From: Bradyrhizobium sp. WSM471
Lineage (GTDB): Bacteria > Pseudomonadota > Alphaproteobacteria > Rhizobiales > Xanthobacteraceae
Assembly: GCF_000244915.1 (NCBI RefSeq)
Contig: NZ_CM001442.1
Span: forward strand, 1,612,001 to 1,676,000
DNA: 64,000 nt
Reading direction: 5' to 3'
Under the pieces are notes generated by a model. The model was not told where the DNA came from. It was given only the letters and a program-made list of their open reading frames with translations, and did no database searches. This document shows positions 47,350 to 56,244 of this stretch, piece after piece. Position numbers and translations under genes: made by a program. Numbering within the stretch: the stretch's first letter is position 1; every line of letters starts with the position of its first letter.

Positions 47350-48093
47350 TTGCTCACCCATCCGACCCTCGACCGCCTCAACGCCCTCGGCCTCCACGGC
47401 ATGGCCAAGGCCTTCGCCGACATCGAAGCCACCGGTGAGGCCGCAAGCCTCGGTCACACCGAATGGCTTGCGCTGCTGCTCGAACGTGAAGCCTCGCTGC
47501 GGCACGACAAACGGCTCGCCACTCGCCTGCGTTACGCCAAGCTGCGCCAGCAGGCGTGCGTCGAGGACATCGACTACCGCACCCCGCGCGGTCTCGACCG
47601 CCCGCTGTTCGCTAAGCTTGTCGAGGGCCGCTGGATCGACGACCACGTCAATCTCCTGATCTGCGGCCCGGCCGGCGTTGGCAAGAGTTGGCTCGCCTCG
47701 GCGCTCGGCCACAAGGCCTGTCGCGACAATCGCTCCGTGCTCTATCAGCGCGTCCCGCGACTGTTCGACGATCTGGCGCTCGCCCGCGGCGACGGCCGCC
47801 ATCCACGCCTGTTGCGCGGCCTTGGCCGTGTCGATCTGCTGATCCTCGATGATTGGGGACTCGAGCCGCTCGACGCCGGTGCCCGTCACGACCTCCTGGA
47901 AATCCTCGAAGATCGCTACGGTCATCGCTCCACCATCGTCACCAGCCAGCTCCCCGTGGACCAGTGGCATCTGCTCATTGGAGATCCCACCTATGCCGAC
48001 GCCGTGCTCGATCGCCTCGTCCACAATGCCCATCGGCTCGACCTCACCGGTGAGAGCCTGCGCCGAACCCGGCAATCCGCCCGAAAGACTTGA
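47350..48093 (+). CDS. istB: IS21 helper ATPase IstB
   Basis: This 247-residue AAA ATPase assists IstA with target choice. The Walker A GPAGVGKSWLASALG, Walker B LLILDDWG and the TIVTSQLPVDQWH segment are all present. The start is TTG at 47350, preceded by an AGGAG ribosome-binding site; no ATG lies near the conserved N-terminus. It lies 11 bases after istA, the usual order. Confidence 0.93.
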   Translation: MLTHPTLDRLNALGLHGMAKAFADIEATGEAASLGHTEWLALLLEREASLRHDKRLATRLRYAKLRQQACVEDIDYRTPRGLDRPLFAKLVEGRWIDDHVNLLICGPAGVGKSWLASALGHKACRDNRSVLYQRVPRLFDDLALARGDGRHPRLLRGLGRVDLLILDDWGLEPLDAGARHDLLEILEDRYGHRSTIVTSQLPVDQWHLLIGDPTYADAVLDRLVHNAHRLDLTGESLRRTRQSARKT

Positions 48094-48353
48094 GCCCGTG
48101 GCGCTGTGGACATGCCGCTGCGCTTGGACAACGCAATCGCGTTGCCCACATGCCCACAGCAACCGCAGAAGAAGAAAAACAGGTTGAAGTCGCGATTCCA
48201 GATTGACCACGCGGCTTGACCGATGCCAGAGAACCAGCCGGCCAGAACGCCTCGCCGCTGGGCGAGATCAAATCGGAAAGGTGGGCGACATCGTCTCGGA
48301 ATCCACGGGCGACTTCATATCGGTACGCCTGGGCGACTTCGTCGGAATCCGCA

Positions 48354-48717
48354 GGGCGGCTACGGCCGTACCTCTCTGCAGGATTCTGACCCGTCTCGCG
48401 TCTGCCGCCGAGTTCGTCTAGAAGTTCAGAGACCGGACAGGATCGACCCATCCGGTGAATATTCGGGCGCAAGAGGCGATCGACCGTATCCGCGAAGCGA
48501 CGAGCGGCCGGCTGGAGATCAGGCTGTTTCCGGCCAATCAGACTCGGCTCCGACACCGAACTCCTGACCAGGTACGCAGCGGCGTGAGTTCTTCAACTAA
48601 TCGTCCTCGATCCTTGCCACCCTGGTGCCGAGCGCGGGCATCGTGAACACCGGCTTAGCATTCGCCGATTACGACAGCCTATGGAAGGCGATGCACGGCA
48701 ACCTCGGCACCTATTGA
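48354..48717 (+). pseudogene. TRAP-type substrate-binding protein (DctP-like), 3' side of the IS21 element
   Basis: After the target repeat the frame continues the signal region, then AEFV, a stop in place of a Tyr (TAG at 48420-48422), then VNIRAQEAIDRIREATSGRL and EIRLFPANQ, the typical DctP start for TRAP transporters. A further frameshift and a PSAGIVNTGFAFADYDSLWK stretch follow, and the gene ends at about 48717, far short of the usual 330 residues. It is therefore broken independently of the IS21 insertion. TRAP binding proteins capture small carboxylates, matching a sugar-acid operon. Confidence 0.7.
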
Positions 48718-48724
48718 ATTCCGG

Positions 48725-48774
48725 TCATTGCCCGTCACGACGACATGCTTCGTTTTGCGAGCTTTATTGTCCCG
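48725..48774. repeat. about 50-bp repeat, copy A (see 52997-53052)
   Basis: CATTGCCCGTCACGACGAC followed by TGCTTCGTTTTGCGAGCTTT and ATTGTCCCGA aligns with CATTGCGCGTCAGGACGGC ... TGCTTCCTTTGCGAGCTT ... ATTGTCCCGA near 53000, with a few mismatches and gaps. It lies just after the truncated TRAP gene and may be the end of a lost mobile element. Confidence 0.45.
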
Positions 48775-49370
48775 AGGATGCGCACTGGGTCTCCCCCTTC
48801 GCCGATGAGAACACGCCCGTCGACGGCAAGGCACTCAAGCGGACCGCGGCGACGGGCAGCTATCGCCGAGCTGTCGGCTGGACCGACGAGACGCGGGTCG
48901 GCGCGGCAGCGACCGGAGCTATCTACTCTTTGGATGAGTTGGGCTGCCGCCGCGCCCTGTCCACTTAAGATGCATGCGCTCGCGCGCGTTCGCGGGCTTC
49001 GCGGCGACGCTGGCGCCGTTCGCGTCGGCGCTTCGCTCGCTCTGCCGGCAGCGGCAAGGATGGGCACTGGTGGCCCGGCCGTTTCGACTGGCACCTTCTC
49101 GACTGGTTCGTGTTCGGTCCGGCGCGCCTCCATGGATTCGAGCACGGCTCGTCCCTTCACAGTAATCCTCCAGCCGCCGTTTTGACGCTCGACGAGGCCG
49201 TCCGAAAAAATGTCGAGCCCCGGTACGCGCGTCGCCATCCGCTTGGTGCGCTCGGCCCATTCCGGGCCGCTGGTCGCCAGGATGGCCATGTCGCGCTTGA
49301 GGTCCGCCATCACGGCGAATCCCTCGGGGTAACTCACCAGGATCTTTAAGACCGTGACCTGGAAATTCAC
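48735..49370 (-). CDS. conserved hypothetical protein with a decayed C-terminal extension
   Basis: The N-terminal 90 residues (MNFQVTVLKILVSYPEGFAV, DLKRDMAILATSGPEWAERT, then a winged-helix-like GGWRITVKGRAVLE) look like a family found in Bradyrhizobium. It lies 16 bases after the small gene 49387-49587 on the same strand. The rest of the 211-residue frame is low-complexity, Ala/Pro/Arg-rich, and runs across a remnant zone, so the original stop was probably earlier. The function is unknown. Confidence 0.5.
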   Translation of the reverse strand: MNFQVTVLKILVSYPEGFAVMADLKRDMAILATSGPEWAERTKRMATRVPGLDIFSDGLVERQNGGWRITVKGRAVLESMEARRTEHEPVEKVPVETAGPPVPILAAAGRASEAPTRTAPASPRSPRTRASACILSGQGAAAAQLIQRVDSSGRCRADPRLVGPADSSAIAARRRGPLECLAVDGRVLIGEGGDPVRILGTIKLAKRSMSS

Positions 49371-49386
49371 TGCGCCCCTCGCCCGA

Positions 49387-49587
49387 TCAACGCCACATCC
49401 TCGGCGCTTGTGTCAGGGCTTTCCGGCCAATCTGCCGCAGCTCGTCTGGTGTCGTTTCGCCGGTCTTTGCGGCTTCGAGGATCTTGCACGCGACATGGGT
49501 GCGAGCGCCCGTCTCGTCGCGGGGTAGCTTTTCGCAGACCTCGTCAAGTACCGCTCGCAATAGAGCGGTTGTAGCTTGTTCAAACAT
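49387..49587 (-). CDS. small conserved hypothetical protein, paralogue of 34573-34794
   Basis: This 66-residue protein starts MFEQATTALLRAVLDEVCEK at ATG 49587. AAGGGGCG lies just upstream; a longer frame to 49644 is possible. The core matches the protein at 34573-34794 (LDEVCEKLP ... HVACKILEAAKTGETTPDEL, GRKAL). It shares the strand and is nearly contiguous with the hypothetical gene at 48735-49370. The function is unknown. No membrane segment. Confidence 0.65.
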   Translation of the reverse strand: MFEQATTALLRAVLDEVCEKLPRDETGARTHVACKILEAAKTGETTPDELRQIGRKALTQAPRMWR

Positions 49588-49759
49588 GGGTACGCCCCTT
49601 GGAAAGCCAAATCCTACCGCAAGTCTTTCCATTTTGGGATTCACTAATGTGAACTAATGAACTCTGCCGCACTGCACACGACCTGGGCTTGCTCCCCTCC
49701 CGAAATCCTGCTCGAAACTGCGCCTCTCAAATCGGCCAGGCCGAGTCGCGGCTCAGCCT

Positions 49760-50345
49760 GCCCCTCACCGTGGGCGAGGACAACGATTCTCCAAGAAGCC
49801 GAACCGGCTGTCGAGCAGGCATCTCGTTTTCAAGCAGCGCGATCGAGAAGTGTTCGAGCTCGCGGTGGTTCGAAATGAATCGCGATCGGCCTGGACCTGC
49901 TGCGCGTGATGATGTCCAAATCGTTGACTTGAGCCTTCAGCCGGACGGTCCGGGCCTGCGCGGTCCTTGTCCTCCCAGTGCCGCCAGACCTTCTCGATCA
50001 GCGGGCCCAACTCGGAGGCCATTGCGTCGAAAGCGCTAAAGATCGGTTGAGGACGTGTTCTCCGCACCAACCGACTTCCGGATCCGGTTCGCGCGGACCT
50101 CGCGGTGATCAATGCCCCTCGATATCCAGTAGTATTACGCGCCGGCCTTGCCGAATTGGCTTGCAGAGTCGAGCGACTGATTGCGGAGGTCGAGGCAGTG
50201 TACAGCCCGAGAGCATTCATCTTGGCGCAACTCGCCGGACCGATGCCGTGGGATTTGCTGACAGCGAGTGCCTCCACGAAGGCGGGGCTCATCTGCGGCG
50301 TGATGACGTACTGGCCGTTTGCGGCGCCAGGTTTCCTGCAGATAC
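49760..50345 (-). pseudogene. DNA polymerase IV (DinB) fragment, frameshifted
   Basis: The minus strand reads NGQYVITPQMSPAFVEALAV and SKSHGIGPASCAKMNALGLY, the DinB finger/palm helix-hairpin-helix region. A second frame contributes AYYYWISRGID-type sequence, and FDAMASELGPLIEKVWRHWE and DKDRAG follow. The catalytic N-terminal part and the C-terminus are absent and several shifts are present. It is a relic of a Y-family translesion polymerase. Confidence 0.65.
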
Positions 50346-50379
50346 GCGCCGGCCGCGGAAACTCGCGTCCGAGGGGCCG

Positions 50380-50910
50380 CGCTAGCTCGCCCTGGTCAGT
50401 GCTCTGGAGCGGGACATCGCTGACGGCCGGCTGTCCGATGGCGACCACCTGAGGCGCTGAAAAAGCCTGCCGGGCGTCCCAGCGCGAGTGCTCTATTGCC
50501 TGCCGACGTTGCAGAGCCCCACGGCTCGCACGATGAGTCTTGACCGCGGCCGCGCATCGGTGAATTCGCGGAGGAGCTCGATCTCGCCATCATAGAGGAT
50601 GACGTTTACGGCTTTTTCTTCCCCGAGCGTCCTGTGCCGATCGCCTCATTGGTGCTGGCCCGCTCCTTCTAAATCACGTCCTACTCCAAATGCCTTGCGC
50701 CAGCCTTCAGGCTCGGGACAGTAACAGTCCCGCCGGCCTACATCGCTCAAACTGAGCTCCTCCTGCACGCCTGTGCCTGGTTTGTTGCTCCGAGGCTGTG
50801 ATGCGGTTGATTGAGAGCGGAAAGCTGGAAGAACTTCTGCGTGAGCGGCGCGTCCAGGCGCACGAGCGTTACGGGGTGTTCGTACGGCTGCCATCAAGCC
50901 GGTGCTGCCG
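50380..50910 (+). pseudogene. MocR-type regulator relic with internal deletion
   Basis: Frames on the plus strand give an ALERDIADGRLSDGDHL-like GntR segment near 50390. The aminotransferase part follows, with LYCLPTLQSPTARTMS, EFAEELDLAIIEDDVYGFFF, then TSYSKCLAPAFRLGTVTVPP with the PLP lysine, and ESGKLEELLRERRVQAHERY. The middle of the gene and the C-terminus are missing and several frame changes are needed. It lies directly before the TetR gene. Confidence 0.62.
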
Positions 50911-50912
50911 AG

Positions 50913-51641
50913 CTAAAGAAAATCACCAATGGAAATTCTCGGCCAGGTCTTGGTCCGCCGAGCGGCTTTGATCTTCACCGACCAAGCGTCGATGAGACTG
51001 CCGAGGACCAATCGCCCGTTGCCGCGAATGTCCGGCCATTTCATCGTTGGTGTTCCCAGTGGCAACGAGATCACCCCATGCGCCGCCGATAGCAGGGCGG
51101 TCGCTAGGCGCTCCGTCAGCCCTGGCGCCGCCTCCACGCCCAATTCGGAAAGATACTCCGCGATCGAGGTCACAAAGAGCCCGTATCCCTTTCGTGCGAT
51201 CTCAGTTTGCCCGAAATAAACCCCGTCGGGAAAACGCCTATCCTCGACCGTGCCGGCCATCGAATAGAGCGATCGAAAATGATCGGGATTGTCGACCCAA
51301 TAATCGATATAGGCCTGCATGACGCGCCGCAGCCGGGCCTCGCCGCTGGAATGGAGCGCGCGGACTTGTTCGAGCCGATCCGCCATTTCCTCGAGATTCC
51401 TCTCCTTCACTGCCATCAGTAGCAGGATCTTGGTCGGAAAGTATTTGAGAACCGTGCCCTTCGAGTAACCGAGCGCATCGGCAATCTTCTGGATCGAAAC
51501 CGTTTCGAGTGTGCCGCTCGCGAATTGCTTTCGCGCTGTTTCAAGGATTCGAGCCTGCAACGCTTGCTTGTCAGCTTGTTGGCGCGCGCGCTTCTGAAAG
51601 CGCCGCATCGCCTTAGGGTTTCCTGATCTCTCGACCGACAT
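50913..51641 (-). CDS. TetR-family regulator
   Basis: This 242-residue protein starts MSVERSGNPKAMRRFQKRAR at ATG 51641. It has a TetR helix-turn-helix (ILETARKQFASGTLETVSIQ KIADALGYSKGTVLKYF, about residues 30-75) and a C-terminal ligand-binding domain. It is divergent from the CYP199-like P450, and a perfect TGACTATAGTCA palindrome lies between them. It probably represses the P450 and perhaps itself, responding to an aromatic acid; the ligand is inferred from the P450 type. Confidence 0.85.
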   Translation of the reverse strand: MSVERSGNPKAMRRFQKRARQQADKQALQARILETARKQFASGTLETVSIQKIADALGYSKGTVLKYFPTKILLLMAVKERNLEEMADRLEQVRALHSSGEARLRRVMQAYIDYWVDNPDHFRSLYSMAGTVEDRRFPDGVYFGQTEIARKGYGLFVTSIAEYLSELGVEAAPGLTERLATALLSAAHGVISLPLGTPTMKWPDIRGNGRLVLGSLIDAWSVKIKAARRTKTWPRISIGDFL

Positions 51642-51721
51642 CCGAATCTCCGCCCGGGGTCTCCTGCAGCTACATGGCAAAAACGCCCTTCGACCGTGGG
51701 CTTGCCAACTCTCATTATAAA

Positions 51722-51733
51722 TGACTATAGTCA
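51722..51733. promoter_or_regulatory. candidate TetR operator palindrome
   Basis: TGACTATAGTCA is a perfect 12-base palindrome in an AT-rich stretch between the divergent TetR (start 51641) and P450 (start 51768) genes, 34 bases before the P450 start. The position and symmetry suit an operator. The extended sequence is not strictly symmetrical. Confidence 0.5.
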
Positions 51734-51767
51734 ATTAACTACACGAAACGACAGTGGGAGGGAAGCG

Positions 51768-52967
51768 GTGGCAGCATCGGCACTGGAGTACGCCTGCAGC
51801 GATTTTGATCCGTTCGCCTGGGACACTCGCATCGACCCCTATCCGGCCTATGCCGCGCTTCGCGCGAAGGCGCCCATCGTCCGCCTTGAGAAGTACGGCA
51901 TCTTCGCCGTGCCGCGTTTTGCCGAGATCAAGGCGGTCTTTGCGGACCATCTGAACTTCAGTAATGCCGGTGGGGCCGGCATCGTCAATTATTTCAAGGA
52001 GAAGCCGTGGCGTCCGCCGAGCATTGTCCTTGAAGCTGACCCGCCGCTACATACACGCACCCGAAAGGTGCTGGCGCGGATCATGTCGCCGGGTGCGATG
52101 CGGGGCCTCGAGAACGGCTTCAAGGCCAAGGCTGTCGCGCTGGTCAATGAATTGATCGAAAAGAGATCGTTCGACGCAGTCCGCGATCTTGCCGAAGTAT
52201 TTCCGGTGACCGTATTTCCGGACGCCCTGGGCATCGACAACGAAGGCCGCGAAAATTTTCTGACCTACGGCGCAATGGTCTTTGCCGGCATGGGGCCCGA
52301 GAACGACTACTTTCGAACTCTCATGGCCCAGGCACCTCAAGTCTTGCCCTGGGTCGCCGCAAAATGCCAACGGGAGGCATTGGCTCCCGGCAGTTTTGGC
52401 GCGCAGGTCTACGAGGCTGCCGATAGCGGCGAAATCACCCAGGACGAAGCGCCTCTGCTCGTTCGGTCCTTTCTCTCGGCGGGGCTGGATACGACAATCA
52501 GTGCCATAGGCATGGCTCTCTTTAGTTTGACCCGTCATCCGGAGCAGTGGGCCGTACTGGCTGCCAATCCTTCGCTGGCGCGCGCGGCATTCGATGAGAG
52601 CCTGCGCTATGATTCCGCCGCACCTTGCGTCTTCCGGACCACACCGCATGAAACCGAGATCGCAGGGGTGCCGATCGGTAAGCACGAGAAACTGTTACTG
52701 CTGATTGGTTCGGCAAATCGCGACGAAACGCGGTGGGAACGGCCCGACCAGTTCGACATCACCCGGCGCGTTTCAGGGCATATCGGCTTCGGCACCGGGA
52801 TCCACGGCTGCGTGGGGCAGATGATCGCGCGGCTCGAAGGCGAAGCCGTTCTGGCGGCCTTGGCGGCGAGCGTCGCATCAATCGAGACAACGGGCGAGCC
52901 GGTATACCGCGACAGCAGCGGATTGCGGGCCCTCAGCTCACTGCCGGTACGCGTTACGACGAAATAG
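51768..52967 (+). CDS. cytochrome P450, CYP199A-like aromatic-acid oxidase
   Basis: This 399-residue P450 starts at GTG 51768 (VAASALEYACSDFDPFAWDT), preceded by GGAGGGAAGC. I-helix SAGLDTTISA, ExxR in DESLRYD and haem loop FGTGIHGCVGQ with Cys348 are all present. The LEADPPLHTRTRKVLARIMS and HGCVGQMIARLEGEAVLAAL segments resemble the CYP199 family, known for O-demethylating para-substituted benzoates such as 4-methoxybenzoate. No partner ferredoxin is adjacent. The divergent TetR gene suggests induction by an aromatic acid. It is intact and separate from the gibberellin operon downstream. Confidence 0.85.
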   Translation: MAASALEYACSDFDPFAWDTRIDPYPAYAALRAKAPIVRLEKYGIFAVPRFAEIKAVFADHLNFSNAGGAGIVNYFKEKPWRPPSIVLEADPPLHTRTRKVLARIMSPGAMRGLENGFKAKAVALVNELIEKRSFDAVRDLAEVFPVTVFPDALGIDNEGRENFLTYGAMVFAGMGPENDYFRTLMAQAPQVLPWVAAKCQREALAPGSFGAQVYEAADSGEITQDEAPLLVRSFLSAGLDTTISAIGMALFSLTRHPEQWAVLAANPSLARAAFDESLRYDSAAPCVFRTTPHETEIAGVPIGKHEKLLLLIGSANRDETRWERPDQFDITRRVSGHIGFGTGIHGCVGQMIARLEGEAVLAALAASVASIETTGEPVYRDSSGLRALSSLPVRVTTK

Positions 52968-52996
52968 CGCCAGCCCGGGCTCTTTGCAGCGGCTGT

Positions 52997-53052
52997 CATT
53001 GCGCGTCAGGACGGCTGAAGGACCTGCTTCCTTTGCGAGCTTATTGTCCCGA
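52997..53052. repeat. about 50-bp repeat, copy B (see 48725-48774)
   Basis: CATTGCGCGTCAGGACGGC, a TGCTTCCTTTGCGAGCTT core and ATTGTCCCGA align with the copy at 48725-48774, in the same orientation. The two copies bracket the dinB and MocR relics, the TetR gene and the CYP199-like gene. The origin is unknown. Confidence 0.45.
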
Positions 53053-53391
53053 AAGGGTTGTGTTGTGACGCCGTGCAAGCCTCGCTGCTTCCTCGACGTA
53101 GTTGCTATAGTTCAGCACGCCTTTCGCATGGAAGTTCGTTGAGCCGAGAAGGGATCTTGTTCTTGGAAACGAGCTTCCCCAAGGGCCCGAAGGATCAACG
53201 GTCGCCTTGCTGACGTTTGCATCGAAAATCGCGGGCCCTCTATCAAGTCTCGCGAAATGCGCCATCTTCGTCGTCGTGGCGAACCCCAGGCCGGTCACCA
53301 GATCAACGCCGGCGGCGAGCAGCGCATCGCGCTGCGAGTCCGTGCTCTGGCGCTCGGAATCCGACGACACGCGTATGTAGCCAGCCAACAT
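53041..53391 (-). pseudogene. serine resolvase/invertase N-terminal fragment
   Basis: The frame starts MLAGYIRVSSDSERQSTDSQ RDALLAAGVD. The YxRVS motif of serine recombinases is present and its Ser is the nucleophile. After about 30 residues the sequence no longer follows the family and reads as unrelated or decayed coding to 53041. It is probably the stump of a Tn3-type transposon. It sits immediately left of the gibberellin cassette. Confidence 0.6.
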
Positions 53392-53656
53392 AGGCGAATA
53401 CGCATCGGAAATAGGTTTCCGTATTGCAGCGCGTGGAGACAGAGTTTCCGCATGTTTTTTGCGCCACCAGGCGTTTAGTTTAGGACGCCACTACAAGATT
53501 CGGTAGTTGGCTAAAGACACTTTGAGGCCCTAGGGTCCGGCCGCCTTCCCCGCCGATTATCATCGACGAACAGAAGTGAACGCAAGCGCACGTGAAGCCC
53601 GCAGCGCCTGCCGGTCACCTTCCGCCCTTCCATCGCGTAGAGACTGAAGTGTCACC
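53392..53656. other. region upstream of the gibberellin operon; left edge of the cassette
   Basis: No gene is visible. GC content rises clearly from about 53530 onward. A GATTCGGTAGTTGG, close to the right arm of the repeats near 27456 and 29861, occurs near 53498. I found no CYP115 fragment here, although some Bradyrhizobium strains are reported to carry a CYP115 remnant upstream of cyp112. Confidence 0.4.
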
Positions 53657-54859
53657 ATGTCCGAACAACCCTTGCCGACGCTGCCGATGTGGCGCGTCGA
53701 TCACATCGAGCCCTCGCCCAAGATGTTGGCGCTACGCGCCAACGGTCCGATCCACCGCGTGCGCTTCCCGTCCGGGCACGAAGGCTGGTGGGTGACAGGC
53801 TACGACGAGGCCAAGGCGGTGCTGTCCGACGCGGCGTTCCGGCCCGCGGGAATGCCGCCCGCGGCATTCACCCCGGATTCGGTAATTCTCGGTTCGCCGG
53901 GGTGGCTGGTCTCGCACGAGGGGGGCGAGCATGCCCGGTTACGCACGATCGTGGCGCCGGCCTTCAGCGACCGCAGGGTGAAGCTGCTCGCGCAGCAGGT
54001 CGAGGCGATCGCCGCGCAGTTGTTCGAGACGCTGGCGGCCCAGCCCCAGCCCGCCGACCTGCGGCGCCACCTCTCCTTTCCGCTTCCGGCCATGGTCATC
54101 AGCGCGTTGATGGGCGTGCTCTACGAGGATCACGCGTTTTTCGCCGGGCTCTCCGACGAGGTAATGACGCACCAGCATGAAAGCGGCCCGCGCAGCGCGT
54201 CGCGCCTGGCCTGGGAAGAACTGCGCGCCTACATTCGCGGAAAGATGCGGGACAAGCGCCAGGATCCGGGCGACAACCTGCTGACGGATTTGCTCGCGGC
54301 GGTCGACCAGGGCAAGGCGACCGAGGAAGAGGCGATCGGCCTGGCCGCGGGCATGCTGGTGGCGGGGCACGAGAGCACCGTCGCGCAGATCGAATTCGGC
54401 CTGCTGGCCATGTTCCGCCATCCGCAACAGCGCGAACGCCTGGTCGGCGATCCATCCCTGGTGGACACGGCGGTGGAGGAAATCCTGCGCATGTACCCGG
54501 TGGGCGTGGGCTGGGACGGCATCATGCGCTATCCGAGGACCGACGTGACCATCGCGGGCGTGCATATTCCCGCGGAGAGCAAGGTGCTGGTCGGACTGCC
54601 GGCGACGTCGTTCGATCCGCGCCATTTCGACGATCCGGAAATCTTCGATATCGGGCGCGACGAAAATCCGCACCTAGCGTTCTCCTACGGTCCGCACTAC
54701 TGCCTTGGCATGGCGCTGGCCAGGCTGGAACTCAAAGTGGTGTTCGGTTCGATCTTCCAGCGCTTTCCCGCGCTGCGCCTGGCCGTGGCGCCCGAAGAAC
54801 TGAAGTTGCGCAAGGAGATCATCACTGGCGGGTTCGAAGAGTTGCCGGTGCTCTGGTGA
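53657..54859 (+). CDS. cyp112: cytochrome P450 CYP112, gibberellin C-20 oxidation
   Basis: This 400-residue P450 starts [27 protein letters not shown] in the I helix, ExxR in EEILRM and the haem loop [17 protein letters not shown] with Cys349 are all present. In the rhizobial gibberellin pathway CYP112 converts GA12 to GA9 by removing C-20. It is the first gene of the operon and the next gene begins 94 bases later. The assignment rests on operon order (cyp112, cyp114, fd-sdr, cyp117, ggps, cps, ks) and on the length and motifs matching the known Bradyrhizobium protein. GC content is clearly higher than in the flanking genes. Confidence 0.93.
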   Translation: MSEQPLPTLPMWRVDHIEPSPKMLALRANGPIHRVRFPSGHEGWWVTGYDEAKAVLSDAAFRPAGMPPAAFTPDSVILGSPGWLVSHEGGEHARLRTIVAPAFSDRRVKLLAQQVEAIAAQLFETLAAQPQPADLRRHLSFPLPAMVISALMGVLYEDHAFFAGLSDEVMTHQHESGPRSASRLAWEELRAYIRGKMRDKRQDPGDNLLTDLLAAVDQGKATEEEAIGLAAGMLVAGHESTVAQIEFGLLAMFRHPQQRERLVGDPSLVDTAVEEILRMYPVGVGWDGIMRYPRTDVTIAGVHIPAESKVLVGLPATSFDPRHFDDPEIFDIGRDENPHLAFSYGPHYCLGMALARLELKVVFGSIFQRFPALRLAVAPEELKLRKEIITGGFEELPVLW

Positions 54860-54953
54860 TGCGCGGACGCCCCCGGGAATCGCGATCTTCTCCGCAATTT
54901 GCCGGCGCGCCTGGCGCGCGCCGTTCAGATCAGCCAGCCAACAGTTAAGCAAG

Positions 54954-56243
54954 ATGGACGTGCAAGAAACCACAGCAGCATGCCGGGACGCCTTCGCCGA
55001 ACTGGCTTCGCCAGCGTGCATCGACGACCCGTATCCGTTCCTGCGATGGTTGCGCGAGCACGATCCGGTGCATCGCGCGGCGTCGGGCCTCTTTCTGTTG
55101 AGCCGCCACGCCGACATCTACTGGGCGCTCAAGGCCACGGGGGATGCGTTTCGGGGACCGGCGCCCGGCGAACTGGCGCGCTATTTCCCGCGCGCGGCGA
55201 CCAGCCTGTCGCTCAATCTGCTGGCGTCCACGCTGGCGATGAAGGACCCACCGACGCATACGCGTCTGCGCCGGCTGATCTCGCGCGATTTCACCATGCG
55301 CCAGATCGACAACCTGCGGCCGAGCATCGCGCGCATCGTCGCAGCGCGCCTGGACGGCATGGCGCCCGCGCTGGAGCGCGGGGAGGCGGTGGACCTTCAT
55401 CGGGAATTCGCGCTGGCCTTGCCCATGCTAATCTTCGCCGAACTGTTCGGCATGCCCCGAGACGACATGTTCGGGCTCGCCGCCGGCATCGGCGCCATTC
55501 TGGAAGGCCTAAGCCCGCACGCCAGCGATCCCCAGCTCGCCGCGGCGGACGCGGCCAGCGCCAGCGTGCAGGCCTACTTCGGCGACCTCATAGAGCGCAA
55601 GCGCACCGATCCCCGCCACGACATCGTGTCGATGCTGGTCGGCGCACACGAGCACGATGCCGACACGCTGTCGGATGCGGAGTTGATCAGCATGCTGTGG
55701 GGCATGCTGCTGGGCGGCTTCGCCACCACTGCCGCGACCATCGACCATGCGGTCCTGGCGATGCTGGCGTATCCCGAACAGCGGCACTGGCTGCAGGGAG
55801 ACGCCGCGGGGGTGAAGGCATTCGTCGAAGAAGTCCTGCGCTGCGACGCGCCCGCCATGTTCAGCTCCATTCCGCGTATCGCCCAGCGCGACATCGAACT
55901 AGGCGGCGTGGTGATCCCGAAGAACGCGGACGTGCGCGTGCTGATCGCGGCCGGCAATCGCGACCCGGACGCCTTCGCCGACCCCGACCGCTTCGATCCC
56001 GCGCGGTTCTACGGCACCAGTCCTGGCATGTCGACCGACGGGAAGATCATGCTGAGCTTCGGCCACGGCATCCACTTCTGCCTCGGTGCGCAACTGGCCC
56101 GGGTGCAGTTGGCCGAGAGCCTGCCGCGGATCCAGGCGCGCTTCCCCACGCTGGCATTGGCCGAGCAGCCCACCCGGGAGCCCTCCGCGTTCCTTAGGAC
56201 ATTCCGCGCGCTGCCGGTGCGGCTGCATGAGCACGGTGGCTGA
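54954..56243 (+). CDS. cyp114: cytochrome P450 CYP114, ring-contraction oxidase of gibberellin synthesis
   Basis: This 429-residue P450 starts [20 protein letters not shown]. The I helix is [10 protein letters not shown], ExxR lies in EEVLRC and the haem loop is [17 protein letters not shown] with Cys376. CYP114 converts ent-7-alpha-hydroxykaurenoic acid to GA12-aldehyde, contracting the B ring, and needs its operon ferredoxin. Its stop overlaps the start region of the next frame (ferredoxin), which fits translational coupling. It is intact. Confidence 0.93.
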   Translation: MDVQETTAACRDAFAELASPACIDDPYPFLRWLREHDPVHRAASGLFLLSRHADIYWALKATGDAFRGPAPGELARYFPRAATSLSLNLLASTLAMKDPPTHTRLRRLISRDFTMRQIDNLRPSIARIVAARLDGMAPALERGEAVDLHREFALALPMLIFAELFGMPRDDMFGLAAGIGAILEGLSPHASDPQLAAADAASASVQAYFGDLIERKRTDPRHDIVSMLVGAHEHDADTLSDAELISMLWGMLLGGFATTAATIDHAVLAMLAYPEQRHWLQGDAAGVKAFVEEVLRCDAPAMFSSIPRIAQRDIELGGVVIPKNADVRVLIAAGNRDPDAFADPDRFDPARFYGTSPGMSTDGKIMLSFGHGIHFCLGAQLARVQLAESLPRIQARFPTLALAEQPTREPSAFLRTFRALPVRLHEHGG

Positions 56244-56244
56244 G

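Larger units (their letters stand above)
45603..48353 (+). mobile_element. IS21-family insertion sequence with 6-bp target duplication
   Basis: The ends read TGCGGATTCCGATCGATGTC at 45603 and, inverted, TGCGGATTCCGACGAAGTCG at 48353, so the first 12 bases are identical. Multiple internal copies of the TCGCCCA repeat lie at both ends, as is usual for IS21. GGGCGG flanks it on each side (45597-45602 and 48354-48359) as a direct target repeat. It carries intact istA and istB and is probably a recent insertion. Confidence 0.92.

Noticed and set aside
53392..53656. CYP115 remnant upstream of cyp112
   Set aside because: Searched in all frames by eye for a P450 haem loop or C-terminus and found none.
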